The notes: a model not told the origin generated them from the sequence alone. DNA of 64,000 bases from Palsa-461 sp963768185 (GCA_963768185.1 CAVYGS010000005.1:434001-498000); one strand, 5' to 3'; counted from the first letter of the stretch, positions 11,069 to 19,970 are shown. Made by a program: numbers and translations.

Positions 11069-11276
11069 TCGGGATGTTCCTCTCGATCACGATGCAACGG
11101 CTACCTCGAGGATAGACGGGGCCCCCGAACTCGGTCCTGCGGAGCAGGGATCGCGCCCTCGTACCTCAACGCTTCGCCAGGGGCTGCGGTGACGTCGTCA
11201 CTCCCTGGGCCCTCCTTCGCCCGCGGGCGGCGACGCTCTTGGGGCAAGGCGCCGAGAAGCATAAGCTCGGCCTCAG

Positions 11277-11666
11277 ATGGATGATTACAGCGTGGGCGAG
11301 GCAGCTGGGTTGCTCGGGGTCAGCGCCGACACGGTTCGTCGCTGGATCGACAACGGCAGCCTTGAGGCCACCCGGACCGCAAAAGGGAGACGCCGAATCG
11401 ATGGGGTGTCACTCGCGCAATTCGCGCTGGCGCTCCATGAGGGCTCCGATCCCTCCATAGCGGCAAGCCAGTCGACCCGAAATCATTTCAACGGGATCGT
11501 GACCAAGGTGGTGAAGGACAAGGTCATGGCCCAGGTGGAATTGCAAGCAGGACCATTCCGCGTGGTTGCTCTGATCAGCCGTGAAGCGGTGGACGATATG
11601 CAGCTCGCGCCCGGGGTAATGGCGGCCGCCGTGGTCAAGTCAACAAACGTGTCGATCGAGCGCTAG
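11277..11666 (+). CDS. MerR-type HTH plus TOBE/molbindin domain regulator
   Basis: The 129-residue protein has a MerR/excisionase-like DNA-binding domain (YSVGEAAGLLGVSADTVRRW, residues 4-23). A single TOBE (Mop) domain follows (NHFNGIVTKVVKDKVMAQVE, about residues 60-80). TOBE domains bind molybdate or tungstate as oligomers, so this is plausibly the oxyanion sensor for the adjacent importer, whose ATPase lacks its own TOBE domain. It is transcribed divergently from the small exported protein. Function is inferred from domains and position. Confidence 0.85.
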   Translation: MDDYSVGEAAGLLGVSADTVRRWIDNGSLEATRTAKGRRRIDGVSLAQFALALHEGSDPSIAASQSTRNHFNGIVTKVVKDKVMAQVELQAGPFRVVALISREAVDDMQLAPGVMAAAVVKSTNVSIER

Positions 11667-11772
11667 GCGCGGGGTCGCGGTCCCTCGGCCCTCTGAAGTC
11701 GCTTGCGCCGATGCGCGAGGGGGAAGAGCCGCCGGTCGAAGCTCCATCCAGTCCGAAGCAGGCCGGCGCCAG

Positions 11773-12177
11773 TTACACCTTGAGAACCTGTAGTGGTGGA
11801 TGAGCTCTCGCCATCTGGTCATAGTCGTCATCCTGGGTCACCACCGCCAAGCCGAGGTCGATGGCGGTGGCGGCTATGAGTGCGTCGGTCAACTTGACGG
11901 CCCGCTGGATGCCGGCGCTCCGGCAATCCGTTACGAGGCGAGCCCACGCCGCCATGATCGGCTCGCTGATCGGGACAGGATCAACCGTCCGAGCCAGCGC
12001 CAGCGTGCCCGCCCGCCGAGCCCGCGACGCGGCGTCTCGGGCGTTCAACACACCCAGTTCGAGCTCACCGATGGTGATGACCGACAACGTCACTCTGTCG
12101 GGCAGCTCACCGAGCGCTCGGTCGACCTCGCGCGCGATGAAAACCGAGGTGTCGAGGAGCCCGACCGTGTCGGTCAA
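11773..12177 (-). CDS. vapC: VapC-type PIN-domain toxin
   Basis: The 134-residue PIN domain is a predicted Mg2+-dependent ribonuclease. Acidic residues are in the expected places: LLDTSVFIARE (first Asp), ITIGELELGV (Glu), LTDALIAATAI (Asp) and VVTQDDDYDQM (last Asp). The ATG at 12177 overlaps the antitoxin stop by 4 bp, giving translational coupling. Targets of such toxins are usually tRNA or rRNA; which one cannot be told here. Confidence 0.92.
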   Translation of the reverse strand: MTDTVGLLDTSVFIAREVDRALGELPDRVTLSVITIGELELGVLNARDAASRARRAGTLALARTVDPVPISEPIMAAWARLVTDCRSAGIQRAVKLTDALIAATAIDLGLAVVTQDDDYDQMARAHPPLQVLKV

Positions 12178-12416
12178 AGGTCGTCCAGGGTCTGCCCGGC
12201 AAGCAGATCAAGGTCATGACGCAGCGCTGGGTCGGCTGCCCGCTCGGCCAGCCCGCCGCGTAGGAACTCGCCCGGGACCCATCGGGATCGTCGGGCATGG
12301 GGAACGATGTCGGCGACCGCTTCGCCGTGCACGGTAAGGACCACCCGCTCACCCGCACGGACAGCGTCGATGACCTGACTCGTCCGATTGCGCAGCTCCC
12401 GTACGCCGATCTCCAT
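12174..12416 (-). CDS. vapB: Phd/YefM-family antitoxin (VapB role)
   Basis: The 80-residue protein has the Phd/YefM fold signature IGVRELRNRTSQVIDAVRAG and ERVVLTVHGEAVADIVP, followed by a flexible acidic tail (ALRHDLDLLAGQTLDDL) that would wrap the toxin. Paired with the overlapping PIN toxin. The antitoxin-toxin complex normally represses its own promoter. Confidence 0.92.
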   Translation of the reverse strand: MEIGVRELRNRTSQVIDAVRAGERVVLTVHGEAVADIVPHARRSRWVPGEFLRGGLAERAADPALRHDLDLLAGQTLDDL

Positions 12417-12423
12417 GTGCGAC

Positions 12424-12429
12424 AGTGTA
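12424..12429 (-). promoter_or_regulatory. Putative -10 element of vapBC (leaderless transcript)
   Basis: On the minus strand TACACT lies seven bases before the antitoxin ATG (12416). Initiation at the normal distance would place the first transcribed base at the ATG itself. No ribosome-binding sequence is visible, which fits a leaderless mRNA, common in actinobacteria. No clear -35 box. Confidence 0.45.
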
Positions 12430-12646
12430 GCACATAACGCGCCGTCGTTCTCCGACGCCGGGTGACCGGATCGCCCGGTGGCTACCGCGATCGGCGAGCT
12501 GGGCAGCTGAGCCCCGGCCGGGGACGGCGCCCAGGGTTACCCTCGCGAGCTCCCGGTGCCGCATCGACGCCCCGGCGACCTGGGGAAAGGGCACCAGGTG
12601 TGCCCCGCCCGGTGGAGGGGTAATTCAAGACGGAAGGGAGATCGCC

Positions 12647-12898
12647 ATGCACCTGCTCATTGTCCTCGCGGTGGTCGTCGGCATCGCGGGTGTGTTCGCT
12701 TCTTTTGAGATGTCTCGGCGTACCATCGTCGGACGGCGGATGGAACGATCGATTGGAGCCCTACGGACCGGGGCTCAACGCTCCGACCTCCGCGGCCTTG
12801 CCCTCGTGGACCCGCCCCGGCGCCCGCTCGTTAGGCCGGACAAACGCGAGGCCCAGCCGGCCGGGTACGCGGCACGGTCGACCCGTCGCGCCTCTTGA
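12647..12898 (+). CDS. Small predicted membrane protein
   Basis: The 83-residue frame opens with a good ribosome-binding sequence (GGAAGGGAGA about 7 bp before ATG). It encodes one N-terminal hydrophobic helix (MHLLIVLAVVVGIAGVFASF) followed by a basic, Arg/Pro-rich tail. No family recognised. The tail composition is what a frame-shifted GC-rich sequence would give, so the true C-terminus may differ. The region 12430-12640 upstream shows no gene. Confidence 0.45.
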   Translation: MHLLIVLAVVVGIAGVFASFEMSRRTIVGRRMERSIGALRTGAQRSDLRGLALVDPPRRPLVRPDKREAQPAGYAARSTRRAS

Positions 12899-13014
12899 TG
12901 GAGCACCTCGTCGCCGCCCGCCGTTGATTGCGGGCCACCAGCCGTTCCAACCCCGTGCGTTCGAGCGGATAGGGCATCGGCCCAACGAGGGAACACGTAC
13001 GGTTCACTGGACCA

Positions 13015-13799
13015 ATGAGCTCGGACTGGCACACCCAAGACGGCTTCGACGTGCGTTTCGAGTGGGGCGGCACCGGCACGAGCGAGGTTGGGCGGTCGAC
13101 GCGAGCGGTCGTCGTAGTGGACGTGCTCCGGTTCACCACCGCGGTTGAGGCGGCGGTGGCCGCGGGCGTCGTCGTCTACCCCTATCGGTGGCAGGACGAC
13201 TCGGCGCGTGAGTTCTCGCGCTCCGTCGGTGGAACCCTCGCCGACGGTTCCGACGCCTCGGGCCCGAGCCTCTCGCCACTGCGCCTGCACATGCTCCCGG
13301 CTGGCTCCATCGTCGTCCTGCCCTCGCCGAACGGCTCCACCTGCGCGACCGTGGCGGATGAGGCCGGCGCGATCGTGTTCGCGGCGTGCCTCCGCAATGC
13401 AGCGGCGGTCGCCGACCAGCTCTGCGGCCTCGACCGGCCGATCGCGGTCATCGCTTGCGGGGAACGGTGGCAGAACGGATCGCTGCGACCCTGTCTCGAG
13501 GACCTCCTCGGCGCTGGCGCCGTGCTCGCCCGCCTGGAGGGGACGCGCTCGCCCGAGGCCGAGATTGCGGTCGGGGCGTGGCGCGCCGCACAGGAACGGG
13601 GCGTGGCCGGCGTTCTCTGGGAGTGCGCGTCGGCGGCGCGAGCTCCGCCGCGAAGGGCCACGAGGAGGACGTGACCTACGCGTCAGAGGTGGACGTGAGC
13701 ACCGTGGTGCCGGTCTTGCGCGATGGACACTTCGTCCACGCCGCCAACGCGACGTCGCTTCGGGAGCACGGCCGACATCGGGAGGCGGGTCCCCGGTAA
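13015..13799 (+). CDS. ComB-family 2-phosphosulfolactate phosphatase-like protein, two frame breaks
   Basis: The N-terminal 200 residues (VVVVDVLRFTTAVEAAVAAG, LPSPNGSTCATVADEAG, VFAACLRNAAAVADQLCGL, IAVIACGERW) match ComB-type Mg2+-dependent phosphatases. The frame is lost near 13631-13637 and again at 13655-13657. Removing one base at each point restores the family motif ASGRELRREGHEEDV and then YASEVDVSTVVPVLRDGHFV to the stop at 13799. Both breaks are insertion-type. ComB acts in coenzyme M synthesis in methanogens; in bacteria such homologues are common and their role is not established. Followed closely by a P-loop kinase gene. Confidence 0.75.
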
Positions 13800-13833
13800 C
13801 CTCGAGCGGCCCGGACCCCGAGGCGGTGATCTA

Positions 13834-14430
13834 GTGCACGCGCAGCGAGAAGGCCGCCGGTCCCACCCTTCCGCTCGACGTGTCGTCGTCGTGTCAGGGG
13901 CGCCGGGAGCGGGGAAGACCAGCCTCGCGACGGAGCTCGCGCCAATGCTCGGGCTGCCGTTGATCGCCAAGGACCACCTCAAGGAGGCCATCTGGGACGG
14001 CCTCGATCCACCGGCGGCCGACCTTGAGTGGTCACGCCGGGTCGGAGGCGCTGCGATGGAGGTGCTCTGGGCGCTGGCCGAGTCCATGACCGAGGTCATG
14101 CTCGAGGCGAACTTCCGCCCCCACAGCGATCGAGAGCAGGCGAGGCTGCGATCTCTGAGGGGAATCGTGGTCGAGGTCTACTGCTCCTGCTCCCCGGAGG
14201 AGGCGGCGCGGCGCTATGCCGAGCGGGCGCAGGACCCCACCCATCACCGGGCACACGTGCGGTCGACCCTCGATCCCGGGTTCGTCGCCGAGTTCGACCG
14301 ACCGATGGGCGTCGGCTCGCTGATCTGCGTCGACACCACCTCGCCGGTGGACCTCGACGTGCTGGCCCGGTCGGTGTCAGACGAGCTGGCGCGCGCTCAG
14401 GGGAAGACCCACCAGGACCCCACCTCATAG
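13834..14430 (+). CDS. P-loop kinase-like ATPase (AAA_33/zeta-toxin type fold)
   Basis: Walker A is VVVSGAPGAGKTSLATELA (about residues 16-34). A LIAKDHLKEAIWDGL segment corresponds to the substrate-binding region of small-molecule kinases, and VMLEANFRPHSDREQARLR matches the lid or second motif of this group. About 198 residues from GTG 13834, which follows a GAGGCGG sequence; an open frame extends upstream to 13723 inside the ComB-like gene. Likely phosphorylates a small molecule; target unknown. Its 3' end overlaps the convergent membrane glycosyltransferase by 34 bp. Confidence 0.72.
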   Translation: MHAQREGRRSHPSARRVVVVSGAPGAGKTSLATELAPMLGLPLIAKDHLKEAIWDGLDPPAADLEWSRRVGGAAMEVLWALAESMTEVMLEANFRPHSDREQARLRSLRGIVVEVYCSCSPEEAARRYAERAQDPTHHRAHVRSTLDPGFVAEFDRPMGVGSLICVDTTSPVDLDVLARSVSDELARAQGKTHQDPTS

Positions 14431-15605
14431 GCGGTGAACACGACCAGACAGACGAGCGAGGCGACGCTCAGGAGCCAATACTTCCAGCCCTCCCGGTAGC
14501 GGAGCCCGACCGCCAGGATCAGCGGGAACGCGTCGAGGATGATCCGGGGTCGGGGACCGACCGGGGCCGTCAGGAGGGCGAGGACCGCCACCGAGATCCC
14601 GTAGGCGAGGATCACCGAGGGCTGGCGGTCGCGCACCGAAATCACGAGCGCGATCACCACGAAGACGATGCCGACGAACACCAGGCGCTGGTTGGCGAAG
14701 CTCGTGATCGGGTGGGCGATCAGGCCGCCGATGATCCGGAACGGATAGGCGAGCGACAGATAGCTGTTCCAGCCGCCGCGCTCGGTCTTGGAAAAGGCGG
14801 ACGCGACGCCGGTGTGTTGCCAGGTCCACAGCAGGTAGATGATCGACCCGAGCGGCGCGAGCACCGGCGCGGCGAGCGAGCGCCAGTCACGGTGTCGGCG
14901 GATCGCCACGAACGAGGCCCATGCACAGCTGACGACGAATCCGAGCGCGATGGGCGCGGCCGCCGTCGCCACGAAGCCGAGGACGCCGGCAAGCACCCAC
15001 CGCCGCCGCATGAGCGCGAGCAGTCCGAAAGCGGCACCGGTGATGACGAAACCCTCGGAGTAGATCATCGAGAAGACGAACGCGCCCGGGAAGAGCGCGA
15101 ACAACACGGTCACCCGGTTGGCGGCCCGCTCCCCTGCGTATTCCCGCACCAGCGCCCAGACCCCGATGGTGGCGGTGAGCCCCGTGAGGCTCGAGATCAC
15201 GACGCCCGCGGCGAACGATGACAACCCAGTGACGCCCGTCAGCCCGCGCATGGCCAGCGGGAGCGCAGGAAAGAACGCCAGCGTGTTCGCCAGCACATGG
15301 CCGTTCTGCACGGTGAGGTGGTGGGGGTAGCCCTGGGTCGCCCGCAGGTACCACCGGGAGTCCCAGCGGTCGATCCGGTCACCCAAGCTGCCGCCCTTGA
15401 CGACGGCCACCAATCCCATGGTGAGCAGGACCACGGCCCGGGAGACGACGTAGATGGCGCCGGGCCGCCAGCTGGTGCGCCAGATCCGCTCGGCGACGCG
15501 CCGGGCCAGACCGGGTGCGGTCGACCCGGGACCGGGTTGGTCGAGGTCCTGAGTGAGGGTTCCCGCGGCGCCGTCGACGGGCCTTGTGTCTGGTGTGGTG
15601 GTCAT
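14397..15605 (-). CDS. PIG-V-type GT-C mannosyltransferase, integral membrane
   Basis: The 402-residue protein has about nine or ten transmembrane helices. The first periplasmic loop carries DRIDRWDSRWYLRATQGYP, the WDSxWY pattern of PIG-V family GT-C enzymes that use polyprenyl-phosphate-linked sugars. It ends with hydrophobic helices and a short tail (YEVGSWWVFP). A role in cell-envelope glycan or lipoglycan mannosylation is inferred. It lies 4 bp downstream of the MptB-like gene on the same strand, so the two form an operon. Confidence 0.82.
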   Translation of the reverse strand: MTTTPDTRPVDGAAGTLTQDLDQPGPGSTAPGLARRVAERIWRTSWRPGAIYVVSRAVVLLTMGLVAVVKGGSLGDRIDRWDSRWYLRATQGYPHHLTVQNGHVLANTLAFFPALPLAMRGLTGVTGLSSFAAGVVISSLTGLTATIGVWALVREYAGERAANRVTVLFALFPGAFVFSMIYSEGFVITGAAFGLLALMRRRWVLAGVLGFVATAAAPIALGFVVSCAWASFVAIRRHRDWRSLAAPVLAPLGSIIYLLWTWQHTGVASAFSKTERGGWNSYLSLAYPFRIIGGLIAHPITSFANQRLVFVGIVFVVIALVISVRDRQPSVILAYGISVAVLALLTAPVGPRPRIILDAFPLILAVGLRYREGWKYWLLSVASLVCLVVFTAYEVGSWWVFP

Positions 15606-15609
15606 CGCT

Positions 15610-17133
15610 TCAGGTCCGGGCCGGGCGCTCGTTGAAGATCACGCTGCGCCAGCGCTGCTTGGAGAGTAACCAGCCGCCGCCGGTCACGGTGATCAGCGAT
15701 ACCCCCCAGAACCAGCCGCCACTCAGCTGGGGGGTGCCAACCGGACCGGCCAGCAGCATGGCGCAGCCGGCCGCCAAAGCGAGGATCCGGGACCGTTGGG
15801 ACCGGGTGGCCGCCAGCATGACGAGGCCCCAGGTCAGGTACCAGGGCCACAGGGTCGGCCCGGCCAGCACCACGACGAGCAGGACGACGGCCAGGACGCG
15901 GACGAGATTGTCCCTGCGGAACCGCACGGCCATCCAGATCGCCGCCACTCCGGCGAGGACGCCGCCGACCGACTGGACGACGGTGACGGTCCCGGCCTGA
16001 GCGGCGTGGATGTGCAGGACGCTGAGCAGGCGCGAGATGGCCACGCCGAGCGACACCGTCGGCGTCGCGTCAAGCCGCAGCTCGGCCGGGATCCGCAGAT
16101 TCTTCGGCTCGAGCCAGCGCCATCCGAGCCCCGAGGCGAGCGTGACGACGAGCACCGTGGCGGCCGGGACGGACACGACCTTGGCCAGCACCGCCCAGGT
16201 TCGGCGGGCCATCCCCGAAGCGCGCAGCTCGTCGATCGCCAGGAAGACCACCGCGGCCGCAGCGGGCGCCTTGATCAGCGCGCCTAACGCACACAGCACG
16301 AGGCCCAACGACCGACGCCCCTCGAGCGACAGCGAGACCCCCGCAACGACCAGGCCAACCATGAGGCAGTCGTTGTGCCCCGACGCGAGGAAGCTCAAGA
16401 GGACGAGTGGGCTCAGCGCGCCGAGCCACAGCGCGAGCCCGCCATCGGCACCGAGGCGCGCCGCGAGCCTGGGAAGGAACACCGCGAGGAGCGCCATCCC
16501 GGCGATCTCGAGGGCGCGCATGACCAGCACCTCGTTCACGATCGACCCGGTGACCACTGCGGTGATCCCGCGCGCCAGCTCGATGAAGAGCGGTCCGTAA
16601 GGGGCGGGCGAGTGGCGCCACACGCTCGCGATCGAGTTGAGGAGCGGCCCGTTCCCCAAGACCGCAGGCGGATTCGTGTAGGGGTTGAGACCGCGGTGCG
16701 CGATGAGGCCCTGTCCGATGTAGCTGTAGACGTCCTTGCTGAAGATGGGCGGCCCGATGAGCAGCGGCAGTGCCCAGATGGCCAGGATGAGGACCGCGGC
16801 CCGCACCGACAGCTGGCGACGCCACGCCACCGTGCCCACACCGATCCAGCCGGCGATCGCAATCGCCATCGCGACGTAGAAGAGGATCCTGAGCAGCCCG
16901 ATGTGGCCGGCCGGCAGCGAGAACCACCACGTTCCGGTGGGCGGGTTGGGAAGGGGTGCGAGCCGGGTACCGGTGATGTCCATCCCGGTGTACCCGACCA
17001 GCCCGGCCACCGTCGAGACGACGAGGCGCGTGCCGAGCGCGCCAGGGCACCGGGCGTCGACGGGATCGCTGCTGCCGAGCGGCGCATCGTCCAGCGCGCC
17101 GAGGGGAGCTGAGGGCGCGAAGCGCAGCCTCAT
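15610..17133 (-). CDS. MptB-like polyprenol-phosphomannose-dependent mannosyltransferase
   Basis: The 507-residue polytopic membrane protein has the first-loop motif FSKDVYSYIGQGLIAHRGLN followed by PYTNPP, LGNGPLLNSI and WRHSPAPYGPLFIELARGI. These are hallmarks of the MptA/MptB family that builds alpha-1,6-mannan in actinobacterial lipoglycans. ATG 17133 is chosen; the frame stays open to 17364 but would then overlap the divergent gene. Operon partner of the PIG-V-type enzyme. Confidence 0.82.
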   Translation of the reverse strand: MRLRFAPSAPLGALDDAPLGSSDPVDARCPGALGTRLVVSTVAGLVGYTGMDITGTRLAPLPNPPTGTWWFSLPAGHIGLLRILFYVAMAIAIAGWIGVGTVAWRRQLSVRAAVLILAIWALPLLIGPPIFSKDVYSYIGQGLIAHRGLNPYTNPPAVLGNGPLLNSIASVWRHSPAPYGPLFIELARGITAVVTGSIVNEVLVMRALEIAGMALLAVFLPRLAARLGADGGLALWLGALSPLVLLSFLASGHNDCLMVGLVVAGVSLSLEGRRSLGLVLCALGALIKAPAAAAVVFLAIDELRASGMARRTWAVLAKVVSVPAATVLVVTLASGLGWRWLEPKNLRIPAELRLDATPTVSLGVAISRLLSVLHIHAAQAGTVTVVQSVGGVLAGVAAIWMAVRFRRDNLVRVLAVVLLVVVLAGPTLWPWYLTWGLVMLAATRSQRSRILALAAGCAMLLAGPVGTPQLSGGWFWGVSLITVTGGGWLLSKQRWRSVIFNERPART

Positions 17134-17335
17134 CGTCCGCTCGGGAGGTGTCGGCGGTCGGTCAAAGTCCCAGGTGACAGGTTGGTCGGACGAGGCACGA
17201 AACGGTGGTGGCCAGCGATCGAACCGCGGTGAAAGAGCGAGCCTACCTGGACCTTCCCGCACCCCCGAGGCGGACCACCCGCGTCTCGGATGAGAGACTT
17301 GGCCCGTCGGGCGCTCCGACTCCCGACCCCCAGCC

Positions 17336-19162
17336 TTGAGCGTGCCCAACCCCCTCTCCCTCATTCGTCAACGACTCGGGCTCGGGCCCGCCGTACCACC
17401 CGCCAACGACGCGGTGACCTCCGACGGCCGCTCGGCGGACACGCGGTCGGGCGAGCGGCTCACCCTCCTCGAGCGCTCGGTCTGGAGCCTTGTCTGGCTC
17501 GGAGTGCTCGTCGGCGGGGTCAACCTGTGGGGGTCGTGGTCGTCGTGGCCGGTCGTCGACGCCCTGGCACCGACCATGGTCGCTGTCTCCCTCGTCGGGT
17601 TCGCCATCTGCTGGTGCGCACCCAGCCCGCGCTCGTGGATCCACGAAGGGTTGGCGATGCTGAGCGCGCTGGTGGTCGTGGCAGTGCCCCAGATCACCAA
17701 CATTCACACCCGCATCTACTACGCGACCGACTCGGCGGCCCTCGATCACGTCGCAGCGCGGGTGCTCGCGGATGGTCACAACCCATACGCAACCTCGTTG
17801 GCATCGGTAGCAGCCCTCTTCCTCAAGACACCCGCCTACTTCTGGACGTACACGCTCACCGGTGGCCACGTGGGCAGCGTCTCGTACCCGGCGGGTTCGT
17901 TCCTCGTCTACGCCCCCGCATTCGCCCTCGGTTTCCACCACGAGGTCGTCGACTGGATGGACCTCTACCTGTGGCTCGCCAGCGCGCTCTTGGTGTTCTT
18001 CCTCGTGCCGCGATTCCTGCGCTGGATCGCGGTGCTCCTCACCCTGAGCGGCATCTTCGCCGGCCTCTTCAGCGGCGGTGGCACCGACGCTGCGTTCCTC
18101 CCCTTCGTGATCCTGGCGGTCTGGCGCTGGGACCGCTTCGATCGGCCGACCGGAGCCGGCGTCGCCCGATGGCTGGGGCCGGTCGCCCTCGGCCTCGCCT
18201 GCGCCATCAAGCAGACGCCGTGGTTCTTGGTCCCGTTCCTGGTCGTCGGTATCTGGATCGAGACGCGGCGGGACGGCCGTTCCCCGATGCCGGTCGTCGT
18301 GCGTTACGTCGCGATCGTCATCGGCGTATTCACCGCGGTGAACCTCCCGTTCATCATCTGGGGTGCGAACCAGTGGTGGCACGGCACCCTGCTGCCGCTG
18401 TCCCAGCCGCTCGTTGCCGACGGCCAGGGCCTGGTGTCGCTCGCCCTCCATGGCCTGACCGGCGGCGCCAACCTCTCGCTGTTGATGGACGCGAGCGCGC
18501 TGGCGTTGCTCGCGCTACTGGTCGCCTTCGTGGCCTGGTTCGGTCCCCTGAAGCGAATCTGGCTCCTCTTGCTGCCGATGACATTCTTCTTTTCGCCCCG
18601 GAGTTTCACCGGGTACCTCATCGACTTCTTCCCGGCCGCGGTCGTAGCACTGCTCACCGTCGAGGCCGCCCGCGCCCCGGCGACCGACCGGCGTTGGTGG
18701 CTCTTCCGCCCCTCACAACTCGCGCTCGGTGGCCTTGCGGCGGCGACCGGCATTGTGGCCGCGCTCGCGCTGACGAACGCGCCGCTCACCCTCGCCTACC
18801 GATCGTCGGTCATCGGGCCGTCCCAACAACACGTGTTCTCGGTCACCGTCACCGCCACGAACGACACCAACGCGACCCTCACCCCGCACTTCATGGTGGA
18901 CGTCGGCGCCGCCCATCCAACCGGGTTCTGGACCGCCGCGCACGGCCGGTCCGTGGTCATCGGTCCGCACCAGTCGGTCACCGTGACGCTCTTCCCTCCG
19001 GCCGGGACGGGGACCTACCTCCCGCCATGGGCGACCGACTACGTCGTCGACGCCTACACCTCGAGCCCGCGCGCTCAGCACCACGAGCGACATCTGGCAC
19101 AACTACATCCCGAAGCTCCCGGCTCCCTGAGCGGGGCGAATGGGTGGTTCAGCGGCGCGTGA
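17336..19162 (+). CDS. Large GT-C-like membrane protein with C-terminal extracytoplasmic domain
   Basis: The 608-residue protein has about 11 hydrophobic helices. TDSAALDHVAARVLADGHNP with PYATSL, and SVSYPAGSFLVYAP, resemble GT-C mannosyltransferase loops. The last 110 residues (after LTLAYRSSVIG) form a predicted beta-rich domain (HVFSVTVTATNDTNATLTPH, SVTVTLFPPAGTGTYLPPWA). Start may be TTG 17336 or GTG 17342. Divergent from the MptB-like gene with about 200 bp between, so a common regulatory region is likely. The 3' end overlaps the convergent PEP-mutase-family gene by 14 bp. Confidence 0.72.
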   Translation: MSVPNPLSLIRQRLGLGPAVPPANDAVTSDGRSADTRSGERLTLLERSVWSLVWLGVLVGGVNLWGSWSSWPVVDALAPTMVAVSLVGFAICWCAPSPRSWIHEGLAMLSALVVVAVPQITNIHTRIYYATDSAALDHVAARVLADGHNPYATSLASVAALFLKTPAYFWTYTLTGGHVGSVSYPAGSFLVYAPAFALGFHHEVVDWMDLYLWLASALLVFFLVPRFLRWIAVLLTLSGIFAGLFSGGGTDAAFLPFVILAVWRWDRFDRPTGAGVARWLGPVALGLACAIKQTPWFLVPFLVVGIWIETRRDGRSPMPVVVRYVAIVIGVFTAVNLPFIIWGANQWWHGTLLPLSQPLVADGQGLVSLALHGLTGGANLSLLMDASALALLALLVAFVAWFGPLKRIWLLLLPMTFFFSPRSFTGYLIDFFPAAVVALLTVEAARAPATDRRWWLFRPSQLALGGLAAATGIVAALALTNAPLTLAYRSSVIGPSQQHVFSVTVTATNDTNATLTPHFMVDVGAAHPTGFWTAAHGRSVVIGPHQSVTVTLFPPAGTGTYLPPWATDYVVDAYTSSPRAQHHERHLAQLHPEAPGSLSGANGWFSGA

Positions 19163-19970
19163 ACGCGGCCTGCACGGCGGCGCGCCCGGCCGCGCCACGC
19201 TCGGCGTAGCCGTAGGTGCCTGAGCCGAGAAGCTCCCGGCCCGCCTCGACAAGACCCGTGTAGGCGGCCCAGGCGAACGAACCGCCGACCGAAACACGGG
19301 CCGCGCCGAGCTCCGCAAGTTCGGCGACCGAGGGAGCACCCGGCCGCACCAGCACGTTCAGGGGACGGTCGATGCTCGCCACCACCCGGCCGATGTCCTC
19401 GGGGCTCACCAGGCCGGGCGCCATCAGCACGTCGGCACCGGCCTCCTGAAAGGCCTGCAGGCGGGTGATGGTGTCGGCCAGGTCGCCCACGCCGTTCAGG
19501 AGGTTCTCTGCTCGCGCCGTGAGCACGAGGTGGACCGGACCGCGATGAGCCGCCTCGGCCGCGGCGGCAACCCGCTCTCGCGCATGGGCGAGCTCGTAGA
19601 TACGGGCATCGGGTCCCCCGGAGAAGTCCTCCACCGAGCACCCGGCCAGCCCGGCCGCAATCCCCTCCTCCACGGTGGTGGCGACGCCCTCGGGGTCGTG
19701 GGCGAAGCAGTTCTCGAAGTCGGCCGAGACCGGGACGTCGACCGCCGCGGCCACGGCGGCGGCATGGGACACCGCCTCCTCCCGAGTGATCGAGCCGTCG
19801 AGCAGTCCGAGCGTGGCGGCGAAGCCGCTGCTCGTAGTCGCCAGGGCCGCGAACCCGAGCGATTCGAGCAGCCGCGCCGAGCCGAGGTCGAAGGCGTTGG
19901 CCATCAGCAGCGGGCCGGAGCCGTGATGGAGGGAGAGGAACGTCTCGGCCTTTTGTGCCTGTGTCGTCAT
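19149..19970 (-). CDS. Isocitrate lyase/PEP mutase superfamily protein
   Basis: The 273-residue TIM-barrel protein contains LLMANAFDLGSARLLESLGF, TTSSGFAATLG, VPVSADFENCFAHDPEGVAT and GCSVEDFSG, the pattern of the small ICL/PEPM branch. It lacks the KKCGH motif of true isocitrate lyase. Relatives act as oxaloacetate or methylisocitrate lyases, phosphonopyruvate hydrolases or unknown C-C/C-P lyases. Start at ATG 19970. Closeness to the phosphonate locus at 20.5-28.9 kb is suggestive, but the thioesterase gene lies between on the other strand. Confidence 0.85.
   Translation of the reverse strand: MTTQAQKAETFLSLHHGSGPLLMANAFDLGSARLLESLGFAALATTSSGFAATLGLLDGSITREEAVSHAAAVAAAVDVPVSADFENCFAHDPEGVATTVEEGIAAGLAGCSVEDFSGGPDARIYELAHARERVAAAAEAAHRGPVHLVLTARAENLLNGVGDLADTITRLQAFQEAGADVLMAPGLVSPEDIGRVVASIDRPLNVLVRPGAPSVAELAELGAARVSVGGSFAWAAYTGLVEAGRELLGSGTYGYAERGAAGRAAVQAAFTRR

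Noticed and set aside
12660..13148. 162-codon frame overlapping the small membrane protein gene
   Set aside because: No ribosome-binding site, Arg/Pro/Gly-rich composition and no recognisable domain.
13145..13834. Additional + strand gene overlapping the ComB-like gene
   Set aside because: It only contributes about ten residues (RELRRE) to the ComB reading between two frame breaks; the rest is Arg-rich noise.
17134..17364. 77-residue N-terminal extension of the MptB-like protein
   Set aside because: It is Arg/Pro/Ser-rich, has no similarity to the family and would overlap the divergent gene; ATG 17133 precedes the first conserved segment.
19149..19970. PEP mutase or isocitrate lyase proper, making or breaking phosphonopyruvate
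   Set aside because: The KKCGH motif of isocitrate lyase is absent and I could not confirm the PEP mutase active-site loop; only superfamily membership is supported.
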